A DNA stretch of 64,000 nt from NCBI GenBank assembly GCA_020641055.1, contig CP067345.1:3279317-3343316 (forward strand), written 5' to 3'. The notes beneath the pieces are model-generated. The model searched no databases. It was not told the DNA's origin and saw only the letters and a program-made list of their open reading frames with translations. A program made the translations under genes and the position numbers. Below are positions 43,178-51,715 of this stretch, piece after piece (the first letter of the stretch is position 1; each line of letters begins with the position of its first letter). The stretch is from Clostridioides sp. ES-S-0010-02 (lineage in GTDB: Bacteria > Bacillota > Clostridia > Peptostreptococcales > Peptostreptococcaceae).

Positions 43178-44842
43178 TTATTTTAAAAATTTCTTTTTAT
43201 CTATTTTTTTAAAATATATAAATATAATTACAAAAACTAAAACACTTATAGATACTATTGATATTAAAATTTTGCTGATTTTAGATATAGATTTAAACCT
43301 AGTTTCATCTTCTTTATTTTTTTCTAAATTTCTATCATAGTTGACTTTAATTTCATTACCATTATTTCTTATTTGTATCTCATCAACCTTTACCCAATTA
43401 TCAAAATCTCTTAAATCCAAAAACTCTATATTTTGTTTTTCTAGGTATTCTATTGTATCTTTCAAATATTTTATATCTAAATACGAATGAAAGAAAAAAC
43501 CACCACTAAAACCTCTGACAATAGATAGTGTATCTAAATTTTCTTTTATGTTTTGAAAAGTAAGTTTATCTTCTGGGTCTATATATCCCAAATTTTCAGG
43601 AATGAATATGTTAAATTCTTCTGTATCCCTAATTACATATGGATACGTATTTGTGCTAAATTTTTTATCATTATTTTGATGTTGCCCTACATAAGTAGAA
43701 AAATATTTTTTTAATTCTTTATATCCTTCAGATTCTATTGCATAATGAGGAGCTTCAAATGCAAGAGGATAAATTCCATTTTCTATACATATTCTAAGCC
43801 CTTTTAAAACCCTATCTTTCACAAAAATTGTCATATTTTCTTTTAATGGCTCATCTTTTTCCCCATCCCAAAATTCATATCCTTCTCCAGAAACTTCTTC
43901 ATTTTTATATTTATGTGTGTATCCATGTAATATCACTGTACCACCCTTATCTTGCATATATTTTACTGCTTTAACAATCTCAGGGCTTTCTGATAAAGTC
44001 GTTATCTTATGATTTTTAGGATTTACATAAGCTGGTATCAAAGCAATTGTAAATGGTATATTCTTATTGCTTAAATAATCAGCTATTTTTATTAATTCTT
44101 TTGGTTCTCTAAATGCATGTACATCTTCTATTCTTACGAATATACGACCTTTATTGAAAGTTTTAACATTAAACACATCATTTAGTGAATCACAAAATAT
44201 ATAAAATAAAACACCATCTAAATCCAACTTTGACACATAGAAAAGATTTTTATCATTTACAATATACGGATATTCATTTACTGTATCACTAATAGTTCCT
44301 ATAATTTTATTGTTTTTATCTGTTGATTTTACAATATTAAATAAATAGTGTTCCTCCAAGTTATACTCTTTACCTTTATAGGTTACACTGTTTATATTAT
44401 TTGTTTTTTTTACATATTCTAAGTTATATTTCTTATATTCCAACAGATTTTCTATACCATGCCCTAACCAGCAGATGACTCCTTTATAGGAATCTAATGA
44501 ATTAATTAAGGTGTTAGTTTTTTCATCATTACTATATGAATTTTCATTTATTCCTATAATAAATATATGACTATAATAAGTTTCATTTATCTCATTATCA
44601 TAGTTGCTTAATTTTAATAACTCTATATTTGAGCTAAATCTACCTAATAGAGTCCTCACAATTTTCAAGATATCTCGATTGTAAGATGTTTCTTTCTTAG
44701 AATCATAAATAACCAATACCTTATTTGTATTAGAATAAGTCTCTACCGCATATGAGCATATATTAAAATTTGACATTATCAATACTATTAAAAGCACAAT
44801 TAACACTTTAGATAAATTTTTATTGTAAGTTTTAAACATCAT
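43178..44842 (-). CDS. DUF2334 polysaccharide deacetylase-like membrane protein (YdaL-like)
   Basis: About 554 residues: signal anchor (about 10-32), an N-terminal receiver-like domain (40-225), a DUF2334 NodB-like domain (about 230-470) and a C-terminal membrane helix (about 522-545). Metal-site residues typical of the deacetylase fold are visible: VRIEDVH (Asp240) and LHGYTH (His306 and His310). It probably removes acetyl groups from the growing polymer outside the membrane. I prefer the ATG at 44842 (GAGGA box 8 bp upstream) over 44860, giving an 11-bp overlap with the GGDEF gene. It corresponds in position to B. subtilis ydaL. Confidence 0.8.
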   Translation of the reverse strand: MMFKTYNKNLSKVLIVLLIVLIMSNFNICSYAVETYSNTNKVLVIYDSKKETSYNRDILKIVRTLLGRFSSNIELLKLSNYDNEINETYYSHIFIIGINENSYSNDEKTNTLINSLDSYKGVICWLGHGIENLLEYKKYNLEYVKKTNNINSVTYKGKEYNLEEHYLFNIVKSTDKNNKIIGTISDTVNEYPYIVNDKNLFYVSKLDLDGVLFYIFCDSLNDVFNVKTFNKGRIFVRIEDVHAFREPKELIKIADYLSNKNIPFTIALIPAYVNPKNHKITTLSESPEIVKAVKYMQDKGGTVILHGYTHKYKNEEVSGEGYEFWDGEKDEPLKENMTIFVKDRVLKGLRICIENGIYPLAFEAPHYAIESEGYKELKKYFSTYVGQHQNNDKKFSTNTYPYVIRDTEEFNIFIPENLGYIDPEDKLTFQNIKENLDTLSIVRGFSGGFFFHSYLDIKYLKDTIEYLEKQNIEFLDLRDFDNWVKVDEIQIRNNGNEIKVNYDRNLEKNKEDETRFKSISKISKILISIVSISVLVFVIIFIYFKKIDKKKFLK

Positions 44843-45680
44843 ACTGCAATTCCTCTTCAACCATATTCTTAAAATTTATACTGTCTCCAAAAGTATCTTT
44901 ATACTCTAAAATTGCAATTTTCACATCTATATTTACATATCTTCCTTTATTATTTAAATCTAAGTTTAACTCTTTTATCCTCTTCTTTATTCTATCTCTA
45001 ACAACTTTTGAGCCTTCTAATGCTGTGTTTGGCATCAGTATTCCTATCATATCTTTTTGTAAACTGTATATTATATCTTCATTTCTTGTACATTCCACAA
45101 TATTTGAACTAATATATTTTACTATTTTGTTAGTTTTACTTTCACCAAATATAGTCTGTAGGTTTTCATAATATGGTAATTTTACTATCATAAGAGAAAA
45201 AGTAGTAGTATATCTGACTGACTTACTTATTTCCATATTTACATCATTATAAAAAATTTTTAAGTTTCTAAGCCCAGTTTCATTATCTATAGTTACTAGT
45301 TCCTTATATTGTTCAGTTAATTTTATATTTGTAAGTTGTAATTCATTTATGTTTTTATTTATGTTCCCCATTATAATTGAAGATATTGGTATTGCTATTA
45401 TCCATATATATGATATAAACTCAACATCTATATTGTGAGTAATATTGTTATATAAAATATAGGATGTATATATAAATATAGTTATTGAACTTGTTATTAA
45501 ACCAACTACTGAGTTTGATAAATAAGTTAACATTATTATAAAAAAAATAACTGATAACATTATAAATACATTCAGTTTATTTTCTGTTCTGATAGATAGT
45601 ATTACTATCCCAACAATTAAAAATATAAAAACAAACAAACTTAACATTAATAAATCTATCTTTTTATTTGTCCCATTCAT
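44832..45680 (-). CDS. Membrane protein with degenerate GGDEF domain and intact I-site (YdaK-like c-di-GMP receptor)
   Basis: 282 residues: four to five membrane segments (about 8-105), then a GGDEF-fold domain (about 120-282) with NETGLRNL near 133. Where GGDEF should stand (208-212) the sequence is QKDMI, so cyclase activity is not expected. Nine residues before, RNED (199-202) is a perfect RxxD inhibitory site at the correct five-residue spacing, the site that binds c-di-GMP. B. subtilis YdaK and Listeria PssE are built the same way. It is first in the exopolysaccharide operon. The RBS GGAGGTG lies 14 bp from the ATG, longer than usual. Confidence 0.82.
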   Translation of the reverse strand: MNGTNKKIDLLMLSLFVFIFLIVGIVILSIRTENKLNVFIMLSVIFFIIMLTYLSNSVVGLITSSITIFIYTSYILYNNITHNIDVEFISYIWIIAIPISSIIMGNINKNINELQLTNIKLTEQYKELVTIDNETGLRNLKIFYNDVNMEISKSVRYTTTFSLMIVKLPYYENLQTIFGESKTNKIVKYISSNIVECTRNEDIIYSLQKDMIGILMPNTALEGSKVVRDRIKKRIKELNLDLNNKGRYVNIDVKIAILEYKDTFGDSINFKNMVEEELQYDV

Positions 45681-45815
45681 TTTTTATAAATTTACACCTC
45701 CAATTATTTTATTAAGTTGCCCATTTTTTCTAATTATTATTAAAATCAATATGTAAATAATTTTTTAACTTAATAAAAATAAATTAAATTATATATATAT
45801 AAATAATAAAAAAAC

Positions 45816-45851
45816 AAGCAAATATTTAAGATTAATGCTATCTATTTGCTT
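45816..45851 (-). promoter_or_regulatory. Terminator-like hairpin in the leader of the exopolysaccharide operon
   Basis: Arms AAGCAAAT (45816-45823) and ATTTGCTT (45844-45851). On the minus strand a T7 run follows, so it looks like an intrinsic terminator 136 bp before the first gene. It could end a short leader RNA or act as an attenuator. No c-di-GMP-I or c-di-GMP-II aptamer core is visible in the 338-bp gap. The remaining leader is AT-rich without other structure that I can support. Confidence 0.45.
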
Positions 45852-45939
45852 ATCTTTAAAATAATTATCATGTATGTATTTATAGTAAATAAATTATATA
45901 TATCTATAACATACACATATTTATGTATAAGCAAAAAAA

Positions 45940-45988
45940 TAAAACTGTTCAATAATTAGAAAATAATTTCTAAATAAGAACAGTTTTA
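45940..45988 (-). terminator. Terminator downstream of potD
   Basis: Arms TAAAACTGTTC (45940-45950) and GAACAGTTTTA (45978-45988), with an inner TTAGAAA/TTTCTAA pair. On the minus strand a run of Ts follows. It lies 31 bp past the potD stop. Confidence 0.8.
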
Positions 45989-46018
45989 TTAAGTAAATAT
46001 TATTAAATAAATAATACT

Positions 46019-47071
46019 CTATTTTGATTTTAACTCTATCCAAGCCTTATCGTATAACTTGATGTTTTCACCAATATCTTCAAAAGTTTCACATTTAGCA
46101 AGTACATCCTTAGATGGATATGCAACAGGATTGCTAGTTATTTCTGGGTCCAATAACTTTAGTGCTCCTGTATTAGGTGTTGAATATCCAATATACTCAG
46201 CATTTACTTTTGCATTTTCTGGGTCTAGCAAGAAGTTTATAAATAACTCAGCTTCTTTTTTATTTTGTGCTGTTGTAGGTACACACATAGCATCCACCCA
46301 CTTGTTTGTACCTTCTTTAGGTATAGCATAATCAAGGTCAGGATTTTGATCCATCAATGTAACTGCATCTCCAGAATACAACATCCCCATTGCAACTTCT
46401 CCACCTAATAATCTATCTTTTCCTTCGTCGTTTACATATGCTAAGACCAAATCCTTTTGCTTTATTAAAAGATTTTTTGCTTCATTTATTTCTTTTGGAT
46501 TTACACTATTCATACTGTATCCTAATTTTTTAAGGGTTATCCCTATAGTATCTCTAACAGAGTCAAACATCATCATGTTTCCTTTATATTTTGGATTCCA
46601 AAGTATATTCCAACTATCTATAGGCTCTTTAACTTCTTTTTTATTATATAAGATTCCAAGAGTACCCCACATATATGCAACACTATATTCATTAGTTTCA
46701 TCATATACAGGATTTAAAAAACTCTTATCTAAATACTTCATATTAGGTATGTTTTTAAAATCTATTTTTTCCAAAAGACCTTCATTTTTCATTTTTTCCA
46801 CCATATAATCTGATGGAAAAACTAAATCATAATGAGTGCTACCACTCTTAACCTTTTGATACATCATTTCATTAGTATCATAAGTTGAATACTGAACTTC
46901 TATTCCTGTTTCTTTTTCAAACTTATCTATAAGAGATTCATCTATATAATCACCAACATTATATACATTTAGAACCTTTGTAGAATCTGTTGATTTATTA
47001 CATCCTGTAAATAAAGTTGCTGTAATCATACCTACAGTTATAAGGGATATTATTTTCTTAAACTTAATCAT
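46019..47071 (-). CDS. potD: Spermidine/putrescine-binding lipoprotein PotD
   Basis: 350 residues with a lipoprotein signal peptide ending at LFTGC (Cys24). The rest is a periplasmic-binding-type fold. Typical PotD/PotF features: NVYNVGDYIDESLIDKFEKE at the start, VFPSDYMVEKM near 85, YMWGTLGILYNKK near 130, and GDAVTLMDQNPDLDYAIPKEG near 228. It captures polyamines outside the membrane for PotBC. Its ATG overlaps the potC stop by one base (TAATG). It is the last gene of the five-gene unit and is followed by a strong terminator. Confidence 0.92.
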   Translation of the reverse strand: MIKFKKIISLITVGMITATLFTGCNKSTDSTKVLNVYNVGDYIDESLIDKFEKETGIEVQYSTYDTNEMMYQKVKSGSTHYDLVFPSDYMVEKMKNEGLLEKIDFKNIPNMKYLDKSFLNPVYDETNEYSVAYMWGTLGILYNKKEVKEPIDSWNILWNPKYKGNMMMFDSVRDTIGITLKKLGYSMNSVNPKEINEAKNLLIKQKDLVLAYVNDEGKDRLLGGEVAMGMLYSGDAVTLMDQNPDLDYAIPKEGTNKWVDAMCVPTTAQNKKEAELFINFLLDPENAKVNAEYIGYSTPNTGALKLLDPEITSNPVAYPSKDVLAKCETFEDIGENIKLYDKAWIELKSK

Positions 47072-47856
47072 TATTTAGTCCCCCTTACTATAGATTCTTT
47101 TTTATTAGCCAATAGAAGTAATCCTAAAACCACCGCAAACATTATCGTTGATAATGCATTTATTTCAGGCTTTATACCTCTTCGAGCCATTCCATAGATT
47201 TCTATAGAAAGATTACTTACACCATTTCCAGCATTAAAGAAACTTATTATAAAGTCATCTATTGACATAGTAAATGCAATCAAAAATCCAGAAACTATAC
47301 CTGGTTTTATTTGTGGTAAAATTACTTTTCTAAGAGCATACATAGGTGTTGCTCCTAAGTCCATAGCTGCATCTTCTATATTATCAGGTAATTGCTTCAT
47401 TTTTGGTAAAACTGAAAGTATAACATATGGCAAACAAAACATTATATGTGCTAATAACATTGTTGTAAAACCAAATTCCATTTTTACAAATACAAATAGA
47501 CTCATAAGGGCTACTGCTGTAACTATTTCTGTATTTAAAATAGGAAGGTAGTTTACATTCAGTATTAATTTTTTACTCTTCCCTCTCATCTTATGTATCC
47601 CTATAGCACTTATAGTTCCTACTATTGTTGATATTACAGATGCTAATATAGCTATAACAACAGTGTAATATAAAGCACTCATTATACTTTCATTTTGAAG
47701 TAATTGACCATACCATTTCCACGTAAATCCATTCCATCTTGCCATTGATTTTGAATCATTAAAAGAAAATAGTACCAATGCAAATATGGGTGCATACAAA
47801 AATAAGAATACTAATGCTAAATATATATTAGAAGTTATTTTCTTTAATTTTAAAAT
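47071..47856 (-). CDS. potC: Spermidine/putrescine ABC permease PotC, probably initiated at ATT
   Basis: Permease with about six membrane segments and the EAA loop (EDAAMDLGATPMYALRKVIL). No ATG, GTG or TTG gives a full N-terminus. TTG at 47799 would cut the first membrane helix in half, starting at YAPIFALVLFSF. Reading upstream in frame gives ILKLKKITSNIYLALVFLFL, a normal PotC start, before an in-frame stop at 47778-47880 region. An ATT at 47854-47856 has AAGGTGGTGGG 5 bp upstream and yields 261 residues, the family length. I infer AUU initiation, coupled to potB by a 7-bp overlap. Confidence 0.8.
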   Translation of the reverse strand: MLKLKKITSNIYLALVFLFLYAPIFALVLFSFNDSKSMARWNGFTWKWYGQLLQNESIMSALYYTVVIAILASVISTIVGTISAIGIHKMRGKSKKLILNVNYLPILNTEIVTAVALMSLFVFVKMEFGFTTMLLAHIMFCLPYVILSVLPKMKQLPDNIEDAAMDLGATPMYALRKVILPQIKPGIVSGFLIAFTMSIDDFIISFFNAGNGVSNLSIEIYGMARRGIKPEINALSTIMFAVVLGLLLLANKKESIVRGTK

Positions 47857-48686
47857 AGTAACCCACCACCTTCTTTGTCAGATTCATCTCCAAATTTTGA
47901 CATTATCGACATGGATATTAATATTACTATCATCATAAATATCGATATAGCTGAGCCAAAGTTCCAATCTCCAACAACTGTGAATTGTTGTTCAATTAAA
48001 TCTCCAACTAACATTATTTTACCTCCACCTAGCAGTCTTGATATTGCAAAAGTAGTAACTGCTGGCATAAATACCATAGTTATTCCAGACATTACTCCAG
48101 GCAAACTCAAAGGAAATATAATTTTTCTAAATACTGTCATGTTATTTGCACCTAAATCATGAGCAGCATTTATTAAATCATTATCCATCTTTGAAAGTGC
48201 TGTATATATTGGAAGAACCATAAATGGTAAAAAGTTATATACCATACCTAAAAGTATAGCAACATTAGTATACAAAATTGCTAATGGCTGTATTCCAAAC
48301 CATCCTAAAAATGTATTTAAAAGTCCATTTTTTCCTAATATAGCTACCCATGCATATGTTCTTAAAAGAAAATTCATCCACATAGGAAGAATAAACAACA
48401 GTATTAATGAACCTCTTCTACTTACATGAGCTTTTGAAATTATATATGCCACTGGATAACCAACTACAAGACATATCAATGTAGCTACTCCTGCTAAAAG
48501 AATAGAACGAGCAAATACTTTAATATATATAGGGTCTATTACTTCTTTATAATTCTCAAGTGTAAATGCATAACCTGTACTTGAGTCTTTTGTAAAACTG
48601 AAAAATACTACTAGTATTAAAGGAATTATTACAAATATCGCACTCCAAACTACATATGGATATGCTAAAAAAGATTTCTTCTTCAT
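47850..48686 (-). CDS. potB: Spermidine/putrescine ABC permease PotB
   Basis: 278 residues, six membrane segments. It has the family EAA loop INAAHDLGANNMTVFRKIIF near residue 180 and the typical LRTYAWVAILGKNGLLN stretch near 108. With PotC it forms the membrane channel of the polyamine importer. It begins 1 bp after the potA stop codon. Its last codons (GGT GGT GGG) double as the ribosome-binding site of potC. Confidence 0.92.
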   Translation of the reverse strand: MKKKSFLAYPYVVWSAIFVIIPLILVVFFSFTKDSSTGYAFTLENYKEVIDPIYIKVFARSILLAGVATLICLVVGYPVAYIISKAHVSRRGSLILLFILPMWMNFLLRTYAWVAILGKNGLLNTFLGWFGIQPLAILYTNVAILLGMVYNFLPFMVLPIYTALSKMDNDLINAAHDLGANNMTVFRKIIFPLSLPGVMSGITMVFMPAVTTFAISRLLGGGKIMLVGDLIEQQFTVVGDWNFGSAISIFMMIVILISMSIMSKFGDESDKEGGGLLF

Positions 48687-48687
48687 A

Positions 48688-49731
48688 TTAGTTACTCTCT
48701 TTTCTCATTATATGGATGTCTTCTGGATATATGTCCATGCCTAGTTCTACTCCAACTTCAGCATTTTTAGTATTATGAAGTATCCACAATCTTCCATTTT
48801 CATTTAATTCTATTTCATAGTGCACTCCTTTAAATACTGTAGATGTAACTTTCCCCTTTAACATTCCTTCTTCTGGCTTTACCATTTTTATATCTTCTGG
48901 TCTTATTACTACTTCTATATTTTCATTTTTTTCAAATCCTTTATCTACGCACTCAAACTCTCTATTACAGAAATTTACTTTATAATCTTCCATCATAATT
49001 CCATCAAATATATTACTTTCACCTATAAACTTTGCTACAAATGAATTTTTAGGTTCATTGTATATATCTTGAGGTGTTCCCATTTGTTGTATTTTACCTT
49101 TATACATTACAACAATAGTATCTGACATAGTAAGAGCCTCTTCTTGGTCATGAGTTACAAACACAAATGTTATTCCTAATTTTTTTTGAATTCTTTTTAA
49201 TTCTATTTGCATTTCTTGTCTTAATTTTAAATCTAATGCTCCAAGTGGCTCGTCTAGTAACAATACTTTTGGTTCATTAACTAAAGCTCTTGCTATTGCA
49301 ATCCTCTGTTGTTGTCCTCCACTTAATGAGTCAACTTGTCGTCTTTCAAAGCCTTCTAGTGCAACAAGTTTTAAAACCTCTTTCACTTTAGCATCTATTA
49401 CATCTTTTGGAGTCTTTTTAATTTTTAGTCCAAAAGCTACATTTTCATATACATCCATATGTGGAAATAAAGCATATTTTTGAAACACTGTATTTACTTG
49501 TCTTTCATATGGTGGCAAATTATTTATCTCTTTACTTTCAAATAAAACTTTACCATCATCAGCATACTCAAAACCTGCTATTATTTTTAATGTAGTAGTT
49601 TTTCCACATCCACTTGGTCCAAGTAAAGTTAAAAACTCATTTTTCTTTATATCTAAATTGAAATTATCTAAAACAGTAAGTTCCTCATAATGCTTAGATA
49701 TATCTCTTAATTCTATTATATTTTCTACCAC
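48688..49731 (-). CDS. potA: Spermidine/putrescine ABC transporter ATPase PotA
   Basis: 347 residues. NBD motifs: [12 protein letters not shown] (Walker A, near 39), [15 protein letters not shown] (signature, near 138), [12 protein letters not shown] (Walker B) and a switch His in VTHDQEE. A C-terminal TOBE-type domain (about 270-345) carries [10 protein letters not shown]. It powers polyamine uptake. Translation starts at GTG (49731) with GAGGTG 8 bp upstream. It is 18 bp downstream of the XRE-cupin regulator, so the regulator and transporter share a transcript. Confidence 0.93.
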   Translation of the reverse strand: MVENIIELRDISKHYEELTVLDNFNLDIKKNEFLTLLGPSGCGKTTTLKIIAGFEYADDGKVLFESKEINNLPPYERQVNTVFQKYALFPHMDVYENVAFGLKIKKTPKDVIDAKVKEVLKLVALEGFERRQVDSLSGGQQQRIAIARALVNEPKVLLLDEPLGALDLKLRQEMQIELKRIQKKLGITFVFVTHDQEEALTMSDTIVVMYKGKIQQMGTPQDIYNEPKNSFVAKFIGESNIFDGIMMEDYKVNFCNREFECVDKGFEKNENIEVVIRPEDIKMVKPEEGMLKGKVTSTVFKGVHYEIELNENGRLWILHNTKNAEVGVELGMDIYPEDIHIMRKESN

Positions 49732-49749
49732 TTATTAAACACCTCTATT

Positions 49750-50289
49750 CTAAAATGATGGTGGCGTACTTACCCAAATCACTTTTGCTGTCGTTTTACC
49801 TTCGTTTGATATATAGTGATTTGCTCTTGGTCTAAAGTAAAAGCTTTCTCCTTTTTTTACCTTATTTTTCTTTTCGCCTATATGAACATATATTGAACCT
49901 GCTAATACATATCCAAATTCTTCACCTTCATGTGGCTTTTCTTCTTTATATTGTCCACCTGGATACAATGTTATTATTATTGGCTCCATTTCATTTTTTT
50001 GTGAATTTGGAATTAACCACTTTAATTTATATTTTAAATCTTCATCTTCAGTTTCAAACATGTCTTCTTTTGTAAAACTAATTCTTTCGTCATCTATTTC
50101 ATTAAAAAATTCCCTTAAATTTGTACCTAATATCTCAAGTATATCTATAAGGGTAGCTATGGATGGTGATGTTAAGTTATTTTCTAGTTGAGAAATAAAT
50201 CCTTTTGACAATTCACATCTATTAGCTAACTCTTCCTGGGTCAGTTGTTTTTCTGTTCTTAATCTTTTTATCTTTTCACCTATATCCAT
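49750..50289 (-). CDS. XRE-family regulator with cupin sensor domain, likely polyamine-responsive
   Basis: 179 residues: an N-terminal helix-turn-helix (about 8-62; LTQEELANRCELSKGFISQL) and a C-terminal cupin (about 105-175; EEFGYVLAGSIYVHIG, KKGESFYFRPRANHYI). The architecture matches PuuR and other XRE-cupin repressors, several of which sense polyamines or amino acids. Its position as first gene of the potABCD unit suggests it controls that unit and itself. Candidate operators containing TGTTTA-N-TAAACA lie just upstream of its start. The ATG has GGAGGTG 5 bp upstream. Confidence 0.87.
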   Translation of the reverse strand: MDIGEKIKRLRTEKQLTQEELANRCELSKGFISQLENNLTSPSIATLIDILEILGTNLREFFNEIDDERISFTKEDMFETEDEDLKYKLKWLIPNSQKNEMEPIIITLYPGGQYKEEKPHEGEEFGYVLAGSIYVHIGEKKNKVKKGESFYFRPRANHYISNEGKTTAKVIWVSTPPSF

Positions 50290-50313
50290 GTTGCACCTCC
50301 TAATTTTTGTTTT

Positions 50314-50363
50314 ATTTTACTAAACATTTTGTTTACTAAACATTGAGTTTAAAATTTGTAAAC
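50314..50363. promoter_or_regulatory. Candidate operators for the XRE-cupin regulator
   Basis: TGTTTACTAAACA at 50330-50342 is a perfect 13-bp palindrome around a central C. A second copy at 50314-50326 (ATTTTACTAAACA) keeps one half and the centre, with a 16-bp period. A wider GTTTA-N9-TAAAC pair lies at 50347-50362. All are within 75 bp of the regulator's start codon. The remaining upstream gap to 50593 shows nothing clear. Confidence 0.55.
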
Positions 50364-50593
50364 AACATAGGTAATTATATATAAAATTTAGATATAATAC
50401 AAGACTTTTTTGCTAATTTTTTTATTTTTTTAGTTAGAATAAATACAAGTATTTTAAAGGCTTTAAAAATACACAATTTGAATGTGTTTATATTAATATA
50501 TATAAAGTTTAGTATCTCTAATTATAAATAAATCAATTCATATAACATATATAAAAGCTTTTAAAGTCTTAGAATATGTTAAGTAAATAAAAA

Positions 50594-50630
50594 ATTGCTA
50601 AAAATCTATATTTTATAGTTTTTTAGCAAT
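50594..50630 (-). terminator. Terminator downstream of the YczE-family gene
   Basis: Arms ATTGCTAAAAA (50594-50604) and TTTTTAGCAAT (50620-50630) with an inner TATA pairing. A T6 run follows on the minus strand. It lies 90 bp past the stop of the gene at 50720. Confidence 0.78.
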
Positions 50631-50719
50631 CCATATCTTTTAATATTTGAAATTTTATATATTTACAAGAAAATTTTTATTTATAATTACTATATACTTC
50701 TAATTAATTCTTTATAGAG

Positions 50720-51409
50720 CTATTTAGCCATATTTTGAGTAGCAGGTTTTTTATCTCCGCTCACATACAATTTTATAAATTTTATATCATCTATTATAAA
50801 TCTATGTTTGATTTTACTACAATCTAATTTAAACAAATTGAATAATATTTGTGTAAGATATCCTAGACCAAATGCACTTATTATAGTTCCTATGCCAACT
50901 TTTCCACCTAAGAAAAATCCAACTATTAATGCACCAACTTCTATAGTTCCTCTTATTAAGTTAAGTGATTTTCCTGTTTTCTTTTGAAGAGCAACCATCA
51001 AACCATCTCTGGGTCCACTTCCTAGACCACTTCCCATGTAAAATACCATTCCAAGAGCTACAAGCCCCAAACCTAAAATTAACATAATTATTCCTATTAA
51101 TACACTATCCGTCTTTGGAATTAAGTTAGTATATAGAAGTAAGTCCATAAAAAAGCCAATTAATAACATATTGAATACAGTTCCCCATCCTACATTTTCG
51201 CCTAGAATAACATCAGCTATAACTACTATAGAGCCTACAATTATAGAGGCAGTCCCTATAGTTATTCCTACATGATTTGAAAGACCTTGATGAAACACAT
51301 CCCAAGGAGATAAACCTAGGTTACAATTTATCGTCAATACTATACCAATTGAACATATAAATAGACCTAAAACCAGCTTTGAAAATTTCCATAATACTTT
51401 TTGTAACAA
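50720..51409 (-). CDS. YczE/YyaS/YitT-family membrane protein
   Basis: 229 residues with five predicted membrane segments. Motifs of the family are visible: CNLGLSPWDVFHQGLSNHVG near 30-49, LGENVGWGTVFNMLLIGFF near 70-88 and GSGLGSGPRDGLMVALQKKT near 126-145. The cellular role is not established; YczE in Bacillus affects lipopeptide production. It starts at TTG (51409) with AGGGG 8 bp upstream. It is monocistronic, with its own terminator. Confidence 0.8.
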   Translation of the reverse strand: MLQKVLWKFSKLVLGLFICSIGIVLTINCNLGLSPWDVFHQGLSNHVGITIGTASIIVGSIVVIADVILGENVGWGTVFNMLLIGFFMDLLLYTNLIPKTDSVLIGIIMLILGLGLVALGMVFYMGSGLGSGPRDGLMVALQKKTGKSLNLIRGTIEVGALIVGFFLGGKVGIGTIISAFGLGYLTQILFNLFKLDCSKIKHRFIIDDIKFIKLYVSGDKKPATQNMAK

Positions 51410-51649
51410 AATCTACCCCTCCTAAACATAATTTAACTACTCACCTTAAATACCAAAAGTCAGCAGTTTTCGTGCAAAAATCCTATCTTATAAATTTTAT
51501 AATCTAACTCTATGATACATCATTTTATGCTAAATAACTACCATTTTATTACAATTTGGTTACAAATTTTCAGATTATTTTTTTGAAGAAATAATTTATG
51601 TTTTCTACAATTAAACACTATATTTTCAATTTTATTTATAATTAAATAA

Positions 51650-51693
51650 TAAAAGCTATTTAAACATATTTTATTATATTTAAATAGCTTTTA
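51650..51693. terminator. Terminator downstream of the amino-acid ABC permease
   Basis: Arms TAAAAGCTATTTAAA (51650-51664) and TTTAAATAGCTTTTA (51679-51693), 15 bp and perfect, with a 14-nt loop and AT-rich flanks on both sides. It lies 23 bp after the permease stop. The rest of the 306-bp gap up to the YczE gene shows no other feature. Confidence 0.75.
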
Positions 51694-51715
51694 TTTTATT
51701 ATGGTAATATTATTG

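Noticed and set aside
45681-46018. A c-di-GMP riboswitch in front of the exopolysaccharide operon
   Set aside because: I searched by eye for the c-di-GMP-I and c-di-GMP-II core motifs and found none; only hairpins are visible.
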